A stretch of 64,000 nt of DNA, from assembly GCF_019049655.1 (NCBI RefSeq), contig NZ_JAFMOX010000048.1, positions 55,306 to 119,305 on the forward strand, read 5' to 3'. Position 1 is the stretch's first letter. The number at the start of each line of letters is the position of its first letter. Under the pieces are notes generated by a model. The model saw only the letters and a program-made list of their open reading frames with translations. It had not been told where the DNA came from and did no database searches. The position numbers and the translations under genes were made by a program. This DNA is from Rahnella rivi (GTDB taxonomy: Bacteria; Pseudomonadota; Gammaproteobacteria; Enterobacterales; Enterobacteriaceae). Below, in pieces: positions 37,758 to 47,636 of this stretch.

Positions 37758-38387
37758 ATGCTGATGCTGTTCCTGATGGTTGCGATGATGCACATGATCG
37801 CGCTGGCGAGTCCGGGCCCGGACTTTTTCTTTGTTTCGCAAACGGCAGCCAGCCGCTCGCGTAAAGAAGCCATGATGGGTGTCATTGGGATTACGCTCGG
37901 CGTTGCGGTATGGGCGGCAGTGGCGCTGATGGGTCTGCATCTGATCCTGCAAAAAATGGCCTGGCTGCACCAGATTATCACCGTCGGCGGTGGCCTGTAC
38001 CTGTGCTGGATGGGCTGGCAGTTGCTGAAATCAGCGCGCTCTAAAAAACAGGCGGGCGAAACGGAAGTGGTTGAAACCGCCGTGGCGTTGCCAGCAAACG
38101 GACGCACTTTTATGCGCGGCCTGCTGACCAATCTTTCCAACCCGAAAGCCGTTATCTACTTCGGCAGCGTATTCTCCATGTTTGTCGGCGACAGCGTGAC
38201 AGGCGGCGAGCGCTGGGGTCTGTTTATCCTGATCATCGCCGAGACACTGGCCTGGTTTACTCTCGTCGCGCTGGTGTTTGCCTTGCCAGCGATGCGTCGC
38301 GGGTATCAGCGTTTAGCGAAATGGATTGATGGCGTGGCAGGCGTGGTATTTGCAGGCTTTGGTATTGCGCTTATCGTGAACCGTTAA
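37758..38387 (+). CDS. rhtC: threonine efflux protein RhtC
   Basis: A 209-residue LysE-family exporter with about six membrane segments and the family motif ASPGPDFFFV near the N-terminus. RhtC exports threonine. It forms a head-to-head or convergent pair with rhtB across a long terminator, the E. coli layout. Confidence 0.93.
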   Translation: MLMLFLMVAMMHMIALASPGPDFFFVSQTAASRSRKEAMMGVIGITLGVAVWAAVALMGLHLILQKMAWLHQIITVGGGLYLCWMGWQLLKSARSKKQAGETEVVETAVALPANGRTFMRGLLTNLSNPKAVIYFGSVFSMFVGDSVTGGERWGLFILIIAETLAWFTLVALVFALPAMRRGYQRLAKWIDGVAGVVFAGFGIALIVNR

Positions 38388-38400
38388 TCAGCGATTCTGC

Positions 38401-38437
38401 ACAAAAAGGGTCCGGCTTACCACCGGACCCTTTTTGT
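38401..38437. terminator. bidirectional terminator between rhtC and rhtB
   Basis: A 15-bp perfect stem (ACAAAAAGGGTCCGG with its complement) closes a 7-base loop, with T runs in both directions. Confidence 0.9.
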
Positions 38438-38448
38438 ATTCTTAACAC

Positions 38449-39069
38449 TTACACCTTGCGGGCACTCGCCAGCAAAACCCCCACCAGCATAAACAGCGAG
38501 CCGAAAATGCGGTTCAGCAACTGCATTTGTTTCGGCGCTTTAACCCAACCGGCAATACGCGTTGCCAGCGTGGCGTAACCAATCATCACAATGATATCGA
38601 CCACGACCGTAGTGACGCCGAGTACCACGTATTGCGCAGCCTGCGGCTGGTGAGGAATGATAAACTGTGGGAATAATGCGGCAAGAAACACTATGCTTTT
38701 GGGGTTAGTGAGGTTCACCAGAATGGCGCGTTTGAATAAACGGCGGCGCGGCATGCTGCTGGCGAGGGCGTTCAGGTCAATCGCCCCGGCAGAGCGCCAC
38801 TGGCAGATGCCGAGCCAGATTAAGTAGGCTGCACCAAACCATTTGAGAAACTCAAAGGCCAGCAGCGAGGATGAGATCAGCGCGCCCAGCCCGACACCGA
38901 CCAGCACGATGTGGATCGATAATCCCAGCTGTAAACCGGCGATTGACGCCACGGCGCCACGATAGCCATGGCTGATGCCCGTGCTCATTGTATTGATGGC
39001 ACCGGAACCCGGAGAAAGACTTAAGATAGAAGTAGTGAGCAGGTAGGTTAACCACCAGTCCAGTGTCAT
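38449..39069 (-). CDS. rhtB: homoserine/homoserine lactone efflux protein RhtB
   Basis: From [11 protein letters not shown] the product is 206 residues, equal to E. coli RhtB and near-identical in [12 protein letters not shown] and [19 protein letters not shown] LysE-family exporter with six membrane segments. The longer frame to 39120 is not favoured. It is divergent from pldB. Confidence 0.95.
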   Translation of the reverse strand: MTLDWWLTYLLTTSILSLSPGSGAINTMSTGISHGYRGAVASIAGLQLGLSIHIVLVGVGLGALISSSLLAFEFLKWFGAAYLIWLGICQWRSAGAIDLNALASSMPRRRLFKRAILVNLTNPKSIVFLAALFPQFIIPHQPQAAQYVVLGVTTVVVDIIVMIGYATLATRIAGWVKAPKQMQLLNRIFGSLFMLVGVLLASARKV

Positions 39070-39191
39070 TGCGAGACTCCCTGAATACGTTTTATGTTGT
39101 TTTGTGGCACAATACGCCATTGTCTGTCTTTGCGCTATAGCTCACAAATAACACTTTTCTCCTCTCTGCCTAACAATTTTGGATCAACTGA

Positions 39192-40184
39192 ATGTCTGCG
39201 AATTACGCAAGGTGGTTAACACGTGAAAAGGAGTTTTCCGCCTTTGCTACCGGGCCGTTGCTCGATTTCTGGCGGCAGCGTGAGGAAGGTGAGTTTAACG
39301 GCGTTGACGATGTCCCGATCCGCTACGTCCGGTTCTGCTCTCCCGATCATGATAAAGTCATTATGGTGTCACCGGGGCGTATCGAAAGTTACGTAAAATA
39401 CCCCGAAGTCGCCTACGATTTATTCCACTGTGGTTACGATGTGATGATTGTGGATCATCGCGGGCAGGGGCGTTCCGGCCGCATGCTGGACGATCCGCAT
39501 TGCGGCCACGTTCAGCACTTTGACGATTATGTTGAAGATTTCGAACGCTTTTATCAGCGGGAGATTGCCCCACGTCAGTATGCGAAAAAGTTCGCACTGG
39601 CACACTCCATGGGCGGCGCGATCCTGGCGCTTTATCTGGCGAAAAATCCGCAAAGTTTTGACGCGGCGGCACTGCTTGCACCGATGACCGGCATCTATTT
39701 GCCGATGCCGGGCTGGATATCCCGCCGGATCCTCAACTGGGCGGAAAACCGTCCGGTGCGCCGCGACGGCTATGCGCTCGGTACCGGCCACTGGCGTCCG
39801 CTGCCGTTTGTGGTGAATCGCCTGACCCACAGCCGCGAGCGTTATCGTCGTAATCTGCGTTATTACGCGGATTATCCGGAACTGCAGGTCGGCGGGCCGA
39901 CCTATCACTGGGTGCGTGAAGGCATTGACGCCGGGATGCATATCCTGAAAGAAGCGGAAAAAATCACCACCCCGGTCCTTTTATTGCAGGCAAGCGAAGA
40001 CCGCGTGGTCGATAACCGGTCGCACCTTGCTTTTTGTCAGGCCATGGCCGTGGCGGGTCACCCTTGTGAAGGGGACAAACCGCTGGTCATTGAAGGCGCG
40101 CGCCATGAGATCCTGTTCGAGCGGGACGACCTTCGGGCACAGGCGCTGGACGCTATCATGCGCTTTTTTGCGCGACAGCATTAA
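39192..40184 (+). CDS. pldB: lysophospholipase L2
   Basis: A 330-residue alpha/beta hydrolase. The nucleophile elbow AHSMGGA (near residue 140) and HG-like region DHRGQGRSG are visible, and a late His in EGARHEIL completes the triad. It removes the acyl chain from lysophospholipids at the inner membrane. yigL follows after 47 bases. Confidence 0.95.
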   Translation: MSANYARWLTREKEFSAFATGPLLDFWRQREEGEFNGVDDVPIRYVRFCSPDHDKVIMVSPGRIESYVKYPEVAYDLFHCGYDVMIVDHRGQGRSGRMLDDPHCGHVQHFDDYVEDFERFYQREIAPRQYAKKFALAHSMGGAILALYLAKNPQSFDAAALLAPMTGIYLPMPGWISRRILNWAENRPVRRDGYALGTGHWRPLPFVVNRLTHSRERYRRNLRYYADYPELQVGGPTYHWVREGIDAGMHILKEAEKITTPVLLLQASEDRVVDNRSHLAFCQAMAVAGHPCEGDKPLVIEGARHEILFERDDLRAQALDAIMRFFARQH

Positions 40185-40231
40185 TCCGCGGTTCGCCGCG
40201 CACAACTCCATCAGAGGTTAGAACCTACGCT

Positions 40232-41041
40232 ATGTACCATGTTGTTGCTTCCGATTTAGATGGCACACTGCTATCACCTGACCATACCCTGAGCCCGTTC
40301 GCGAAAGAGACGCTGAAATTGCTGACCCAGCGCGACGTGCACTTCGTGTTCGCCACCGGGCGTCACCATATCGATGTGGCGCAGATGCGCGACAATCTCG
40401 ACATCAGCGCGTACATGATCACATCCAACGGTGCGCGCGTGCACAACACCGACGGCGATCTGATTTTTTCGCACAATCTGGATGAAGACATCGCCAGAGA
40501 TCTGTTCGGTATCATGCACAACAACCCGGATATTCTGACCAACGTCTATCGCAATGACGACTGGTACATGAACCGCGACCGTGCCGACCAGGACGATTTC
40601 TTCCGCGAATCAGTGTTCAAATACAAGCTCTATGAACCGGGCCTGCTGGAAACTGACGGCATCTGCAAAGTGTATTTCACCTGTGAAGATCACGAGAAAT
40701 TGCTGCCGCTCGAAGAGGCGATCAACGCACGCTGGGGCGATCGCGTTAACGTCAGCTTCTCACTGCCGGTTTGCCTGGAAGTGATGGCGGGCGGCGTCTC
40801 GAAAGGTCATGCGCTGGAGTACGTATCAAAACTGATGGGTTATACGCTGAAAGACTGCATCGCCTTTGGTGATGGTCTGAATGACCTTGAAATGCTGACA
40901 ATGGCCGGTAAAGGCTGCCTGATGAGCGGTTCATTGCCGCGTCTGAAAGCCGCCATGCCGGACGCAGAAATCATCGGTTCCAACGCCGACGACGCCGTAC
41001 CGCATTACCTGCGCAAGATGTATTTGTCTGAAGATATCTGA
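40232..41041 (+). CDS. yigL: YigL, pyridoxal phosphate phosphatase (HAD, Cof type)
   Basis: A 269-residue HAD type IIB phosphatase: DLDGTLLSP (motif I), TSNGAR (motif II) and GDGLNDLEML (motif IV). E. coli YigL hydrolyses pyridoxal 5'-phosphate and sugar phosphates such as glucose 6-phosphate; its mRNA is stabilised by SgrS in E. coli. It is the last gene of the E. coli-like block before the sugar locus. Confidence 0.94.
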   Translation: MYHVVASDLDGTLLSPDHTLSPFAKETLKLLTQRDVHFVFATGRHHIDVAQMRDNLDISAYMITSNGARVHNTDGDLIFSHNLDEDIARDLFGIMHNNPDILTNVYRNDDWYMNRDRADQDDFFRESVFKYKLYEPGLLETDGICKVYFTCEDHEKLLPLEEAINARWGDRVNVSFSLPVCLEVMAGGVSKGHALEYVSKLMGYTLKDCIAFGDGLNDLEMLTMAGKGCLMSGSLPRLKAAMPDAEIIGSNADDAVPHYLRKMYLSEDI

Positions 41042-41051
41042 TCCGCGTCAC

Positions 41052-41082
41052 CCCCGGACAAGGCTTTATGCCCTGTCCGGGG
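41052..41082. terminator. hairpin between yigL and the sugar locus
   Basis: CCCCGGACA pairs with TGTCCGGGG across a 13-base loop, between two convergent genes. No strong T run, so a moderate terminator at best. Confidence 0.55.
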
Positions 41083-41100
41083 CACTTCTCTGCATGCCTG

Positions 41101-42015
41101 TCATCTGAAAGGGTCATCAATCTCTGTCCATTGCGCTTCACAATCGCTGGTACCGCAATATAAGCGGGGCGCGGACGAAGCCGAGAAGCACAGACCGCCG
41201 GGAAAAATGACGTCTTCCAGAGCGGCGCGTTTGGTTGCTCCGGGTTTGAACTGGCTGCGTTCAGCGATGATTTTCAGGGCTGAACAGTGGTGCGTCTGGC
41301 TGTTGAAAATAAACGAACAGGCGTAATAGTGCCGGTGCCCTTGCGCATCAAAACGGGCGACATGGGCCAGCACACCAACGCGATGCTCCTCAAGAACGTA
41401 AGCGGCATTCACGCCACACCATTCTTCGGCACTCACCTGCCCGTGTAATAACGTCGCCTGCGCCACGTTGTGCAGGGTCAGATCGTCGGGCGAATCCAGC
41501 AGGATATAACCGATGGTGCCCCGCCCGCCGGTTTCCCCCTGCGGGCGGGTAAACAGCAACACTTTTCCATCCGGTAAACCCACCGGACGGATGTCTTTCA
41601 TGCCCTCCGGCCCGATGAAAAACAGGCGCAGGGAATAGATATCCGCGCCACGGTAAAGCAGGGTTTTCCAGCGCAGAATTTCACCGGTGTCTTCATCGGC
41701 TTCAACGCAGACTCCGCCAAAGATAAACTCCCCGTTGATACAGGTGAAAAACGGATCCTGTAAGGCGAAGACCGGCGCGTCCGGCAGTAATGTGCACTGA
41801 CGGAAGCCATCAAATTCGAAAAAACGGATCTGCGATAATTCGGAGTGTCTTGGTTCGACGCGTGCGGCAATGACCATAAGGTCGCCGCAGCGAAACGGTG
41901 CGGTCAGGTTATAGACATCATGGTTACCCACACCGGAAAATCGAATTTTTTCTCCGGCGGGCAGCGGCAATTTCAGGTCATGAAATTGCCGCAATAAAGC
42001 GTCAATCGTGTTCAC
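41101..42015 (-). CDS. DUF1861 beta-propeller protein of the sugar locus
   Basis: A 304-residue protein of the DUF1861 family (by eye), whose fold is likely a five-bladed propeller as in GH32/43/130-type enzymes. The start is taken as GTG at 42015, which overlaps the stop of the GH130 gene (GTGA); an in-frame ATG further upstream lies inside that gene. Conserved blocks include YNLTAPF, FFTCINGEFIFGGV and EDVIFPGGL. It may act on or bind the same mannoside as its neighbour. No catalytic residue can be assigned. Confidence 0.75.
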   Translation of the reverse strand: MNTIDALLRQFHDLKLPLPAGEKIRFSGVGNHDVYNLTAPFRCGDLMVIAARVEPRHSELSQIRFFEFDGFRQCTLLPDAPVFALQDPFFTCINGEFIFGGVCVEADEDTGEILRWKTLLYRGADIYSLRLFFIGPEGMKDIRPVGLPDGKVLLFTRPQGETGGRGTIGYILLDSPDDLTLHNVAQATLLHGQVSAEEWCGVNAAYVLEEHRVGVLAHVARFDAQGHRHYYACSFIFNSQTHHCSALKIIAERSQFKPGATKRAALEDVIFPGGLCFSASSAPRLYCGTSDCEAQWTEIDDPFR

Positions 42016-43079
42016 TGCGTCATTCCGAGATGCGCCCATAACGCATCGAGCGGCATGGTCGCCAGCGCAATACATTCATCGGCTGCGCCGTAGTAGATTT
42101 TCAGCACGTCCCGTTCCAGCAGCGCGCCGCAGGTAAAGACGACGTTGCCAAAAAATCCCTCTTTTTCGTAAATGGCTTCCGGCTGTAAGAGGGGTACGGA
42201 GGATTTGGCGAGGATGTTGAACGGATTATTCAGGTCGAGCAGCATCGCGCCGAGGCAATAACGCTGATCTTTGTCTACCCCGTGGTAAATCTGCAACCAG
42301 CCGCGCTCCGTTTTGATAAGCGGTGCGCCGCCGCCCAGTTTCAGCGCATCCCAGTCGCCGGACGCGCTGCCCAATAAATGCCGGTGATTGCCCCAGTGCA
42401 GCATGTCCGGAGACTCACACATCCAGATCTCAGGCTTTCCGAAATGTTTCGGCGAAGGGCGGGTCAGCGCCTGATATTTGCCGTTGATTTTTTCCGGGAA
42501 GAAACAGACATCACGGTTGTCCGGGCAGAAAATCACGCCCTTTTTTTCCACGGTCACAAAATCAGGGGTGGTGGCCAGCGCGGTGGAAATGCCGTAAGGC
42601 GAAATGGCCGAATAGTTGATGTAAAAAATGCCGTCGATCAGCGTAATGCGCGGGTCTTCGCAGCCAAACTGTTCGTATTGCGTATCGGCGGTCAAAAATG
42701 GCTGAGCATCCACCACAAAATCTTCGCCGTTCGTACTGCGCGCCAGACGCAGATGCGACATGGAGGTCAGCCAGATCACCGAAGGGTCAGCCTTCAGCGC
42801 AATCATTCTTGGGTCGCTGAAATCATAATCCAGGTCATCTCGGTAAAAACGTTTGGTGCCTGCCTGCCAGACGTTGTGCTGATTCAGCAACAGCGGCACT
42901 TCCAGGCAGTTGGCGTCGGTCGATATCACGCTTTCCGCCACGCGAAGCAGCAGCAGGGTTTCCCCCTGATACGCACAGACGCCCGCGTTAAACACGCAAT
43001 CCACTTTCCAGCCGGGCTGAGACGGCACCACATCGGCGGGGGTTAACAGCGGGTTTTTATCACTTCGGATCATTTTCAT
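42012..43079 (-). CDS. GH130 mannoside phosphorylase
   Basis: A 355-residue GH130 protein. The catalytic Asp lies in FGCEDPRIT (about Asp142), and DFSDPRMIAL and GGGAPLIKTERGW are family blocks around the phosphate and sugar sites. GH130 enzymes phosphorolyse beta-mannosides (for example beta-1,2-mannobiose or mannosyl-glucose) to mannose 1-phosphate. A phosphomannomutase in the same locus supports that product. The exact linkage is open. It overlaps the DUF1861 gene by 4 bases and the GH13 gene by 20 bases. Confidence 0.88.
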   Translation of the reverse strand: MKMIRSDKNPLLTPADVVPSQPGWKVDCVFNAGVCAYQGETLLLLRVAESVISTDANCLEVPLLLNQHNVWQAGTKRFYRDDLDYDFSDPRMIALKADPSVIWLTSMSHLRLARSTNGEDFVVDAQPFLTADTQYEQFGCEDPRITLIDGIFYINYSAISPYGISTALATTPDFVTVEKKGVIFCPDNRDVCFFPEKINGKYQALTRPSPKHFGKPEIWMCESPDMLHWGNHRHLLGSASGDWDALKLGGGAPLIKTERGWLQIYHGVDKDQRYCLGAMLLDLNNPFNILAKSSVPLLQPEAIYEKEGFFGNVVFTCGALLERDVLKIYYGAADECIALATMPLDALWAHLGMTQ

Positions 43080-44610
43080 GGTTTACCTTCTTGATAAGAA
43101 TAGCGTTTTTTTCCAGCAGCGGTGCATCCGTGCCGAATAAGACGGGGTTGCCATCGCCGCAGCCTACGTTGACGACCGGCGCGCCAAAATTGATCATCAC
43201 TTCCAGACATTCCCCGGCCAGAAAGCGGCGAAATATCAGGCATTGTTTAAACAGTGTGAGGTACTCATAGCGGCCACGCTGAAGAGAGAGATGAGAATTT
43301 CTCAATTTAATCAGCTTCTTATAGGTATTCAGAATTGATGGTGAGTGCTTACTCTCAGTTTGAACGTTAATTTGTCCCTCACCGGCATCCGCAGGCGTCC
43401 AGGGGACGGGCAAACGGGAGGCATCGCGGCAGAAGGGTAATGCGTAAGTGAGCGCTTGCTTCTCGTCCATGCCCCGTGAAATTGCGGCCTGATATTGCGT
43501 GATGCCCTGAATGTCCCGCATTTGCTGCACGCTCTGCGGGATGAAATCGGTCATGCCGATTTCTTCACCCTGATAGATAAAAGGCAGGCCGCTGGCGGTC
43601 ATTTGCAGGGCGAAAACGGCCACGGCGCGCGAAATATCGCGGTGTGATTCGCCAAAACGGCTGATCATGCGTGACATATCGTGGCTGGAGAAAAAGAGCG
43701 TCGGTAATCCGGAAAGTGTCGCTTCCATCGCTTTCATTTCGGCGAAGATCGCTGCGATATCGAAGCGTTTCTGGCTGCCGAGGTTAAAATTGAATACCAC
43801 GTCCAGCAGTTTTGGCCCCTGATAAGGTGCCATCACCGGTAACAGGTCACTGCCCACTTCACCAATCAGTAAAAACTCACCCTGTTCGCGGATGTGCTGG
43901 CAGAGTTTTCTCACCACATTCAGCACGCCGGGCTGATTGATATCCTTGTCGTGGGGCGGCTCTGCACCCGGTGCGGCGGGCGGATGGTCTTCACCGATGC
44001 CGTCGGTGGTGAGAAAATTAATGACGTCAAAACGGAAGCCATCGACGCCGCGCGCGATCCAAAAATCGAAGATTTTTTTGATTTCATGCTCAACGGCAGG
44101 ATTCGACCAGTTCAGGCAAACCTGCTGGGGCGAGAATTTATGGTAGTAACTGGCGGTTCCGCCGGGTTCCTGCGTCCAGGCCGGACCGCCGAAGAACGAG
44201 GTCCAGTTATTGATTTTTTCACGAAAGAAAAAGAAGTCGCGAAACGGGCTGTCGGGGTGACTGAGCGCCGCCTGGAACCACGGATGCTGATCGGAGACGT
44301 GATTGATCACCACGTCGATCACCAGCAAAATATCACGCTGATGGCAGGCGGAAATAAGCGCATCGAACAGGGCCAGTGTGCCAAAGCGCGGGTCAACGGC
44401 GCAGTGATCGCTGATGTCGTAGCCATTATCCACCAGCGGAGAGGGATAGAACGGCGTGACCCAGATGCCGCCGATGCCCAGATCCGCCAGATAATCGATC
44501 TTTGAAATCAGACCCTGAAAATCGCCCAATCCGTCCGCATTGCCGTCGCAAAACGACGGCAAATACACCTGATAAAATACCCGGTCCTGCCATGTCTTCA
44601 GGTTATTCAT
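43060..44610 (-). CDS. GH13 alpha-glucosidase (oligo-1,6-glucosidase/TreC group)
   Basis: A 516-residue GH13 enzyme. Motif I DVVINH, nucleophile Asp195 in GFRFDVINF, acid/base Glu251 in LLIGEVGS and Asp311 in SSHDMSRMISRFGE are all intact. Val after the nucleophile is usual in oligo-1,6-glucosidases and related enzymes and less so in alpha-1,4-glucosidases. The length lacks 30-40 residues versus most of the group. No signal peptide, so it acts in the cytoplasm on imported sugar. It lies between the permease genes and GH130 in the leftward operon. Confidence 0.88.
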   Translation of the reverse strand: MNNLKTWQDRVFYQVYLPSFCDGNADGLGDFQGLISKIDYLADLGIGGIWVTPFYPSPLVDNGYDISDHCAVDPRFGTLALFDALISACHQRDILLVIDVVINHVSDQHPWFQAALSHPDSPFRDFFFFREKINNWTSFFGGPAWTQEPGGTASYYHKFSPQQVCLNWSNPAVEHEIKKIFDFWIARGVDGFRFDVINFLTTDGIGEDHPPAAPGAEPPHDKDINQPGVLNVVRKLCQHIREQGEFLLIGEVGSDLLPVMAPYQGPKLLDVVFNFNLGSQKRFDIAAIFAEMKAMEATLSGLPTLFFSSHDMSRMISRFGESHRDISRAVAVFALQMTASGLPFIYQGEEIGMTDFIPQSVQQMRDIQGITQYQAAISRGMDEKQALTYALPFCRDASRLPVPWTPADAGEGQINVQTESKHSPSILNTYKKLIKLRNSHLSLQRGRYEYLTLFKQCLIFRRFLAGECLEVMINFGAPVVNVGCGDGNPVLFGTDAPLLEKNAILIKKVNHENDPK

Positions 44611-44622
44611 CCTTCATGCCTG

Positions 44623-45486
44623 CTATTTAAGTGAAAGCGACATCCCTTCCAGGAAATGCTTCCTGAAGAGAATAAACAACACCACGATCGGCAGGGTTTG
44701 CACCACTGACCCCGCCAGCACCGGCCCGACGTAAATGCCATACGACTTACTGAATGTTGCCAGCAGAACGGAAAGCGGCATTTTGTTGACGTCCTGCATG
44801 ACAATCAGCGGCCAGAGGAAATTGTCCCAGGCGCTGGTAAACGTAAAAATCGCGACGATAGCCAGAATAGATTTGTTGAGCGGCAGCATGACGTGGAGCA
44901 GAATTTTTATCAGGCTGGCGTGATCTAATCTCGCGGCATGAATATAGTCATTGGGTGTGCCTTTAAAACTCTGGGATATCATAAATATCCCCCAGCCATT
45001 CATTACGAAAGGCAAAATAAGTGCGCCGTAGGAATTCATCATGCCCAGCTGACGGATTAATACAAAGTGGGGAATGATAAACATGAATACGGGAAACACC
45101 ATTTGCAGAATCAGCAGGTTTTTAAAAATATCCCGTCCTCTGAATTCCATTTTTGCCAGTGCATAACCAATGAAAGAGGAGGTTAATGTGACGCAGATCG
45201 TAATGGTCAGCGTGATGAATACAGAGTTAAATAAGGTGCGCAGAAACGGTTTTTCCGATTTATTTGTACCATCGAAAAGAAAGGCATAATTATCCAGAGA
45301 CAGATGGCCGGAAAAAAGTGCTGTGGTATAAATGTCAGATGTCTTCTTAAACGATCCGATCAACATCCATAAATAGGGATATAACCAGGTTAATGCCAGA
45401 GCAAACATTAACAGGTGGATCACCACAGAACGGATATTTATTTTTTGGCGATGCGTTATGGCAAGTGCTGTATTTAACGTTTCCAC
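44623..45486 (-). CDS. ABC sugar importer permease (MalG type)
   Basis: A 287-residue CUT1 inner-membrane permease with six hydrophobic segments and the EAA loop DYIHAARLDHASLIKILLHVMLPLNKS (about residues 190-215), which docks on the ATPase. It is the second permease of the importer and stops 12 bases before the GH13 gene. Confidence 0.92.
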   Translation of the reverse strand: METLNTALAITHRQKINIRSVVIHLLMFALALTWLYPYLWMLIGSFKKTSDIYTTALFSGHLSLDNYAFLFDGTNKSEKPFLRTLFNSVFITLTITICVTLTSSFIGYALAKMEFRGRDIFKNLLILQMVFPVFMFIIPHFVLIRQLGMMNSYGALILPFVMNGWGIFMISQSFKGTPNDYIHAARLDHASLIKILLHVMLPLNKSILAIVAIFTFTSAWDNFLWPLIVMQDVNKMPLSVLLATFSKSYGIYVGPVLAGSVVQTLPIVVLFILFRKHFLEGMSLSLK

Positions 45487-45499
45487 AGGGTTGTCCTCA

Positions 45500-46369
45500 T
45501 CATACGATCTCGATTTTCTTTTCCAGACACCGGCGCACGACCCAGATCAAAGAGAAACTGAACAGGGCGACAATGATGGACATGGTGGCCGCCCAGCTGG
45601 GTTGCATCTGCCGGAATGCGGCTTCGTACATCACCACCATCGGCGTGGTGGTGCTCTCCAGCGGACCGCCGCCGGTGATGAGATAAGGCTCGGTGAAAAT
45701 ACTGAACGCCACGGTAATGGCTAACACCAGTACCATCACGATCTGCGCATTCATCAGAGGAAGTGTGATATGCCATATTTTTCCAGCGCCGGACGTACGG
45801 TCGAGCTCGGCGGCGTCATAAATATCTTTCGGGATGGTGATAAGCCCGGAGTAAAAAATAAGGCCGTAATAGCCCACGAACTTCCAGGTCACAATGAGCG
45901 CGATGGATAACATTGCCACGTCGGGGTGGGTAAACCACGGCACATTTATGCCAAACCACGACATCAGGAAATGGTTAACCGGTCCGGTTTCGCTAAACAG
46001 TTTGGAAAAAACAATAGAATACGCGACGCCGGAAGAAACATTCGCCAGTAAAAAACTCAGTGCGACGAAAGCTTTACCATATTTAATTTTCCGCAATCCG
46101 AACGCGAATAATAATGAGGAGATAAACACTATCGGCAGATAATAAAGGAGAAACTTAAAGACATTAAAAATTGACGTCCAGAATAAAGGGTTCTGCATAA
46201 CGGCAATAATGTTTTTTACGCCGTTGAACGACGGTGTGCCAATAAATTTCCAGTCAGTAAAACTCAGCACGGCCAGCCAGATAAAAGGATAAAACCAGAA
46301 TACCAGCGAATATCCCAGGTAACCGGAGGCCAAAAGGCCTCCGAGTGATGACTCTTTCATTTTGATCAT
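45500..46369 (-). CDS. ABC sugar importer permease (MalF type)
   Basis: A 289-residue CUT1 permease with six hydrophobic segments and an EAA loop DIYDAAELDRTSGAGKIWHITLP. It lacks the extra periplasmic domain of true MalF, as in MsmF/UgpA-type proteins. It lies between the binding protein and the second permease, 13 bases from it. Confidence 0.92.
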   Translation of the reverse strand: MIKMKESSLGGLLASGYLGYSLVFWFYPFIWLAVLSFTDWKFIGTPSFNGVKNIIAVMQNPLFWTSIFNVFKFLLYYLPIVFISSLLFAFGLRKIKYGKAFVALSFLLANVSSGVAYSIVFSKLFSETGPVNHFLMSWFGINVPWFTHPDVAMLSIALIVTWKFVGYYGLIFYSGLITIPKDIYDAAELDRTSGAGKIWHITLPLMNAQIVMVLVLAITVAFSIFTEPYLITGGGPLESTTTPMVVMYEAAFRQMQPSWAATMSIIVALFSFSLIWVVRRCLEKKIEIV

Positions 46370-46373
46370 CGCT

Positions 46374-47636
46374 TTACTGCCCCAGCGTGTTGTCGATCTC
46401 TTGGGAAGACGCCTGAATGACCTCGGGGATCGGGTTGTTTTTAAACACTAACTTTTCAATCATCTGGGTCATTGTCCGCTGGACTTCGACCGTTTTCGTG
46501 ATCGGTGCCGGAGGAACCGCTTTCGGCACGAAGGAGGCAATAGCGTTCACTAACTCATGCTGTTGCAGGTAGCTTTTAAAGACAGGATGACTTTGCAGAT
46601 CTTCACGCGCCGGCGGCATCCCGGTCAGCTCCAGCCAGCGCAGGTCATTTTTCGGATTGCTGTAAACCCATTGAATAAACTTCCAGGCATCGGGCTGGAC
46701 CTTCGAGGTGCTGAACATCACCATCCCTTTGCTGTCAGCCATGGTGGCCGCCTCAGCGTCGCCGGTCAGTGTCGGCATCTGGCCGATACGGATGGTTTTT
46801 AGCACCTCAGGGAATTGTTTCTGATAGCGATCGATATCCCATGGTCCGCGCACGGCGCCGAGCACGGTACCTGCCGCCAGCGGGTCGTCAGAGGCGGTGA
46901 AGTCGTAGCTGGTCCATTTATTAGCGAACATTTTGTTGATGAAAGTGAGGGTCTGCAGGCCCGCATCGTTATTAAAGGTGGCTTTGTTGTTCTGGATGTA
47001 AGGGCTGCCCTGTGAGGCGGCGTAATACAACGGGACAAAATCGAACCAGCGATCCCACCAGTTTTTGCCGCTGGTGATTTGCAGGCTGTAGCCTTTGTGG
47101 CTCTGCGTCATCCTTTCCGACAGCGTGTAAATCTCGTCATAAGTGACCGGTACGTGATCGAAGCCATAGTCAGCCAGAAGGTCGCTTCTCCACCAGTAGA
47201 CTATCGGGCTGATATAAATTGGAATGACGTTTTGCTGCCCGTCGAACTTCCACGAAGCCATTGCGTTGCCCATGTGACGGGTTTCGACGAGCGCCTGAAA
47301 CCCCGGCATTTTGGAATAATCATTGAGCTGTTTAAGTTCAGTTAACTGTCTTGCGAAGCCGATAAAAATATTGGTGGAAATATCCGGTTCAGTACCGGAT
47401 GCCAACGCATTCATAATCGCTTCTTCGGAACTTCCCGCCGCGGGAATAGGCGTGAATTCCACTTTTCTATTTGCCGGATTACTGTTCCATTCTTTGACAA
47501 TTTCTCCCCAATACACTTCCTGAGTGACATTGGGCGCAACCCACATTTTTATACTCTGCTGATTTTTCTCTTCAGGCCCGCAACCTGATAACAATAACGC
47601 CATAGCCGCAAACGCAGCCAGTTTCATTGTTTTCAT
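46374..47636 (-). CDS. ABC sugar-binding lipoprotein
   Basis: A 420-residue family 1 extracellular solute-binding protein. The signal ends with the lipobox LLLSGCG (Cys about 19), so it is probably anchored in the inner membrane facing the periplasm. It is rich in Trp and aromatic residues (for example KNWWDRWFDFVPLYYA), expected in a sugar cleft. It is the first gene of the leftward operon, 5 bases from the permease, divergent from the regulator. Confidence 0.92.
   Translation of the reverse strand: MKTMKLAAFAAMALLLSGCGPEEKNQQSIKMWVAPNVTQEVYWGEIVKEWNSNPANRKVEFTPIPAAGSSEEAIMNALASGTEPDISTNIFIGFARQLTELKQLNDYSKMPGFQALVETRHMGNAMASWKFDGQQNVIPIYISPIVYWWRSDLLADYGFDHVPVTYDEIYTLSERMTQSHKGYSLQITSGKNWWDRWFDFVPLYYAASQGSPYIQNNKATFNNDAGLQTLTFINKMFANKWTSYDFTASDDPLAAGTVLGAVRGPWDIDRYQKQFPEVLKTIRIGQMPTLTGDAEAATMADSKGMVMFSTSKVQPDAWKFIQWVYSNPKNDLRWLELTGMPPAREDLQSHPVFKSYLQQHELVNAIASFVPKAVPPAPITKTVEVQRTMTQMIEKLVFKNNPIPEVIQASSQEIDNTLGQ

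Noticed and set aside
43894..44505. 203-codon plus-strand frame opposite the GH13 gene
   Set aside because: Mirror of GC-rich coding sequence; the GH13 protein on the other strand has all catalytic motifs.
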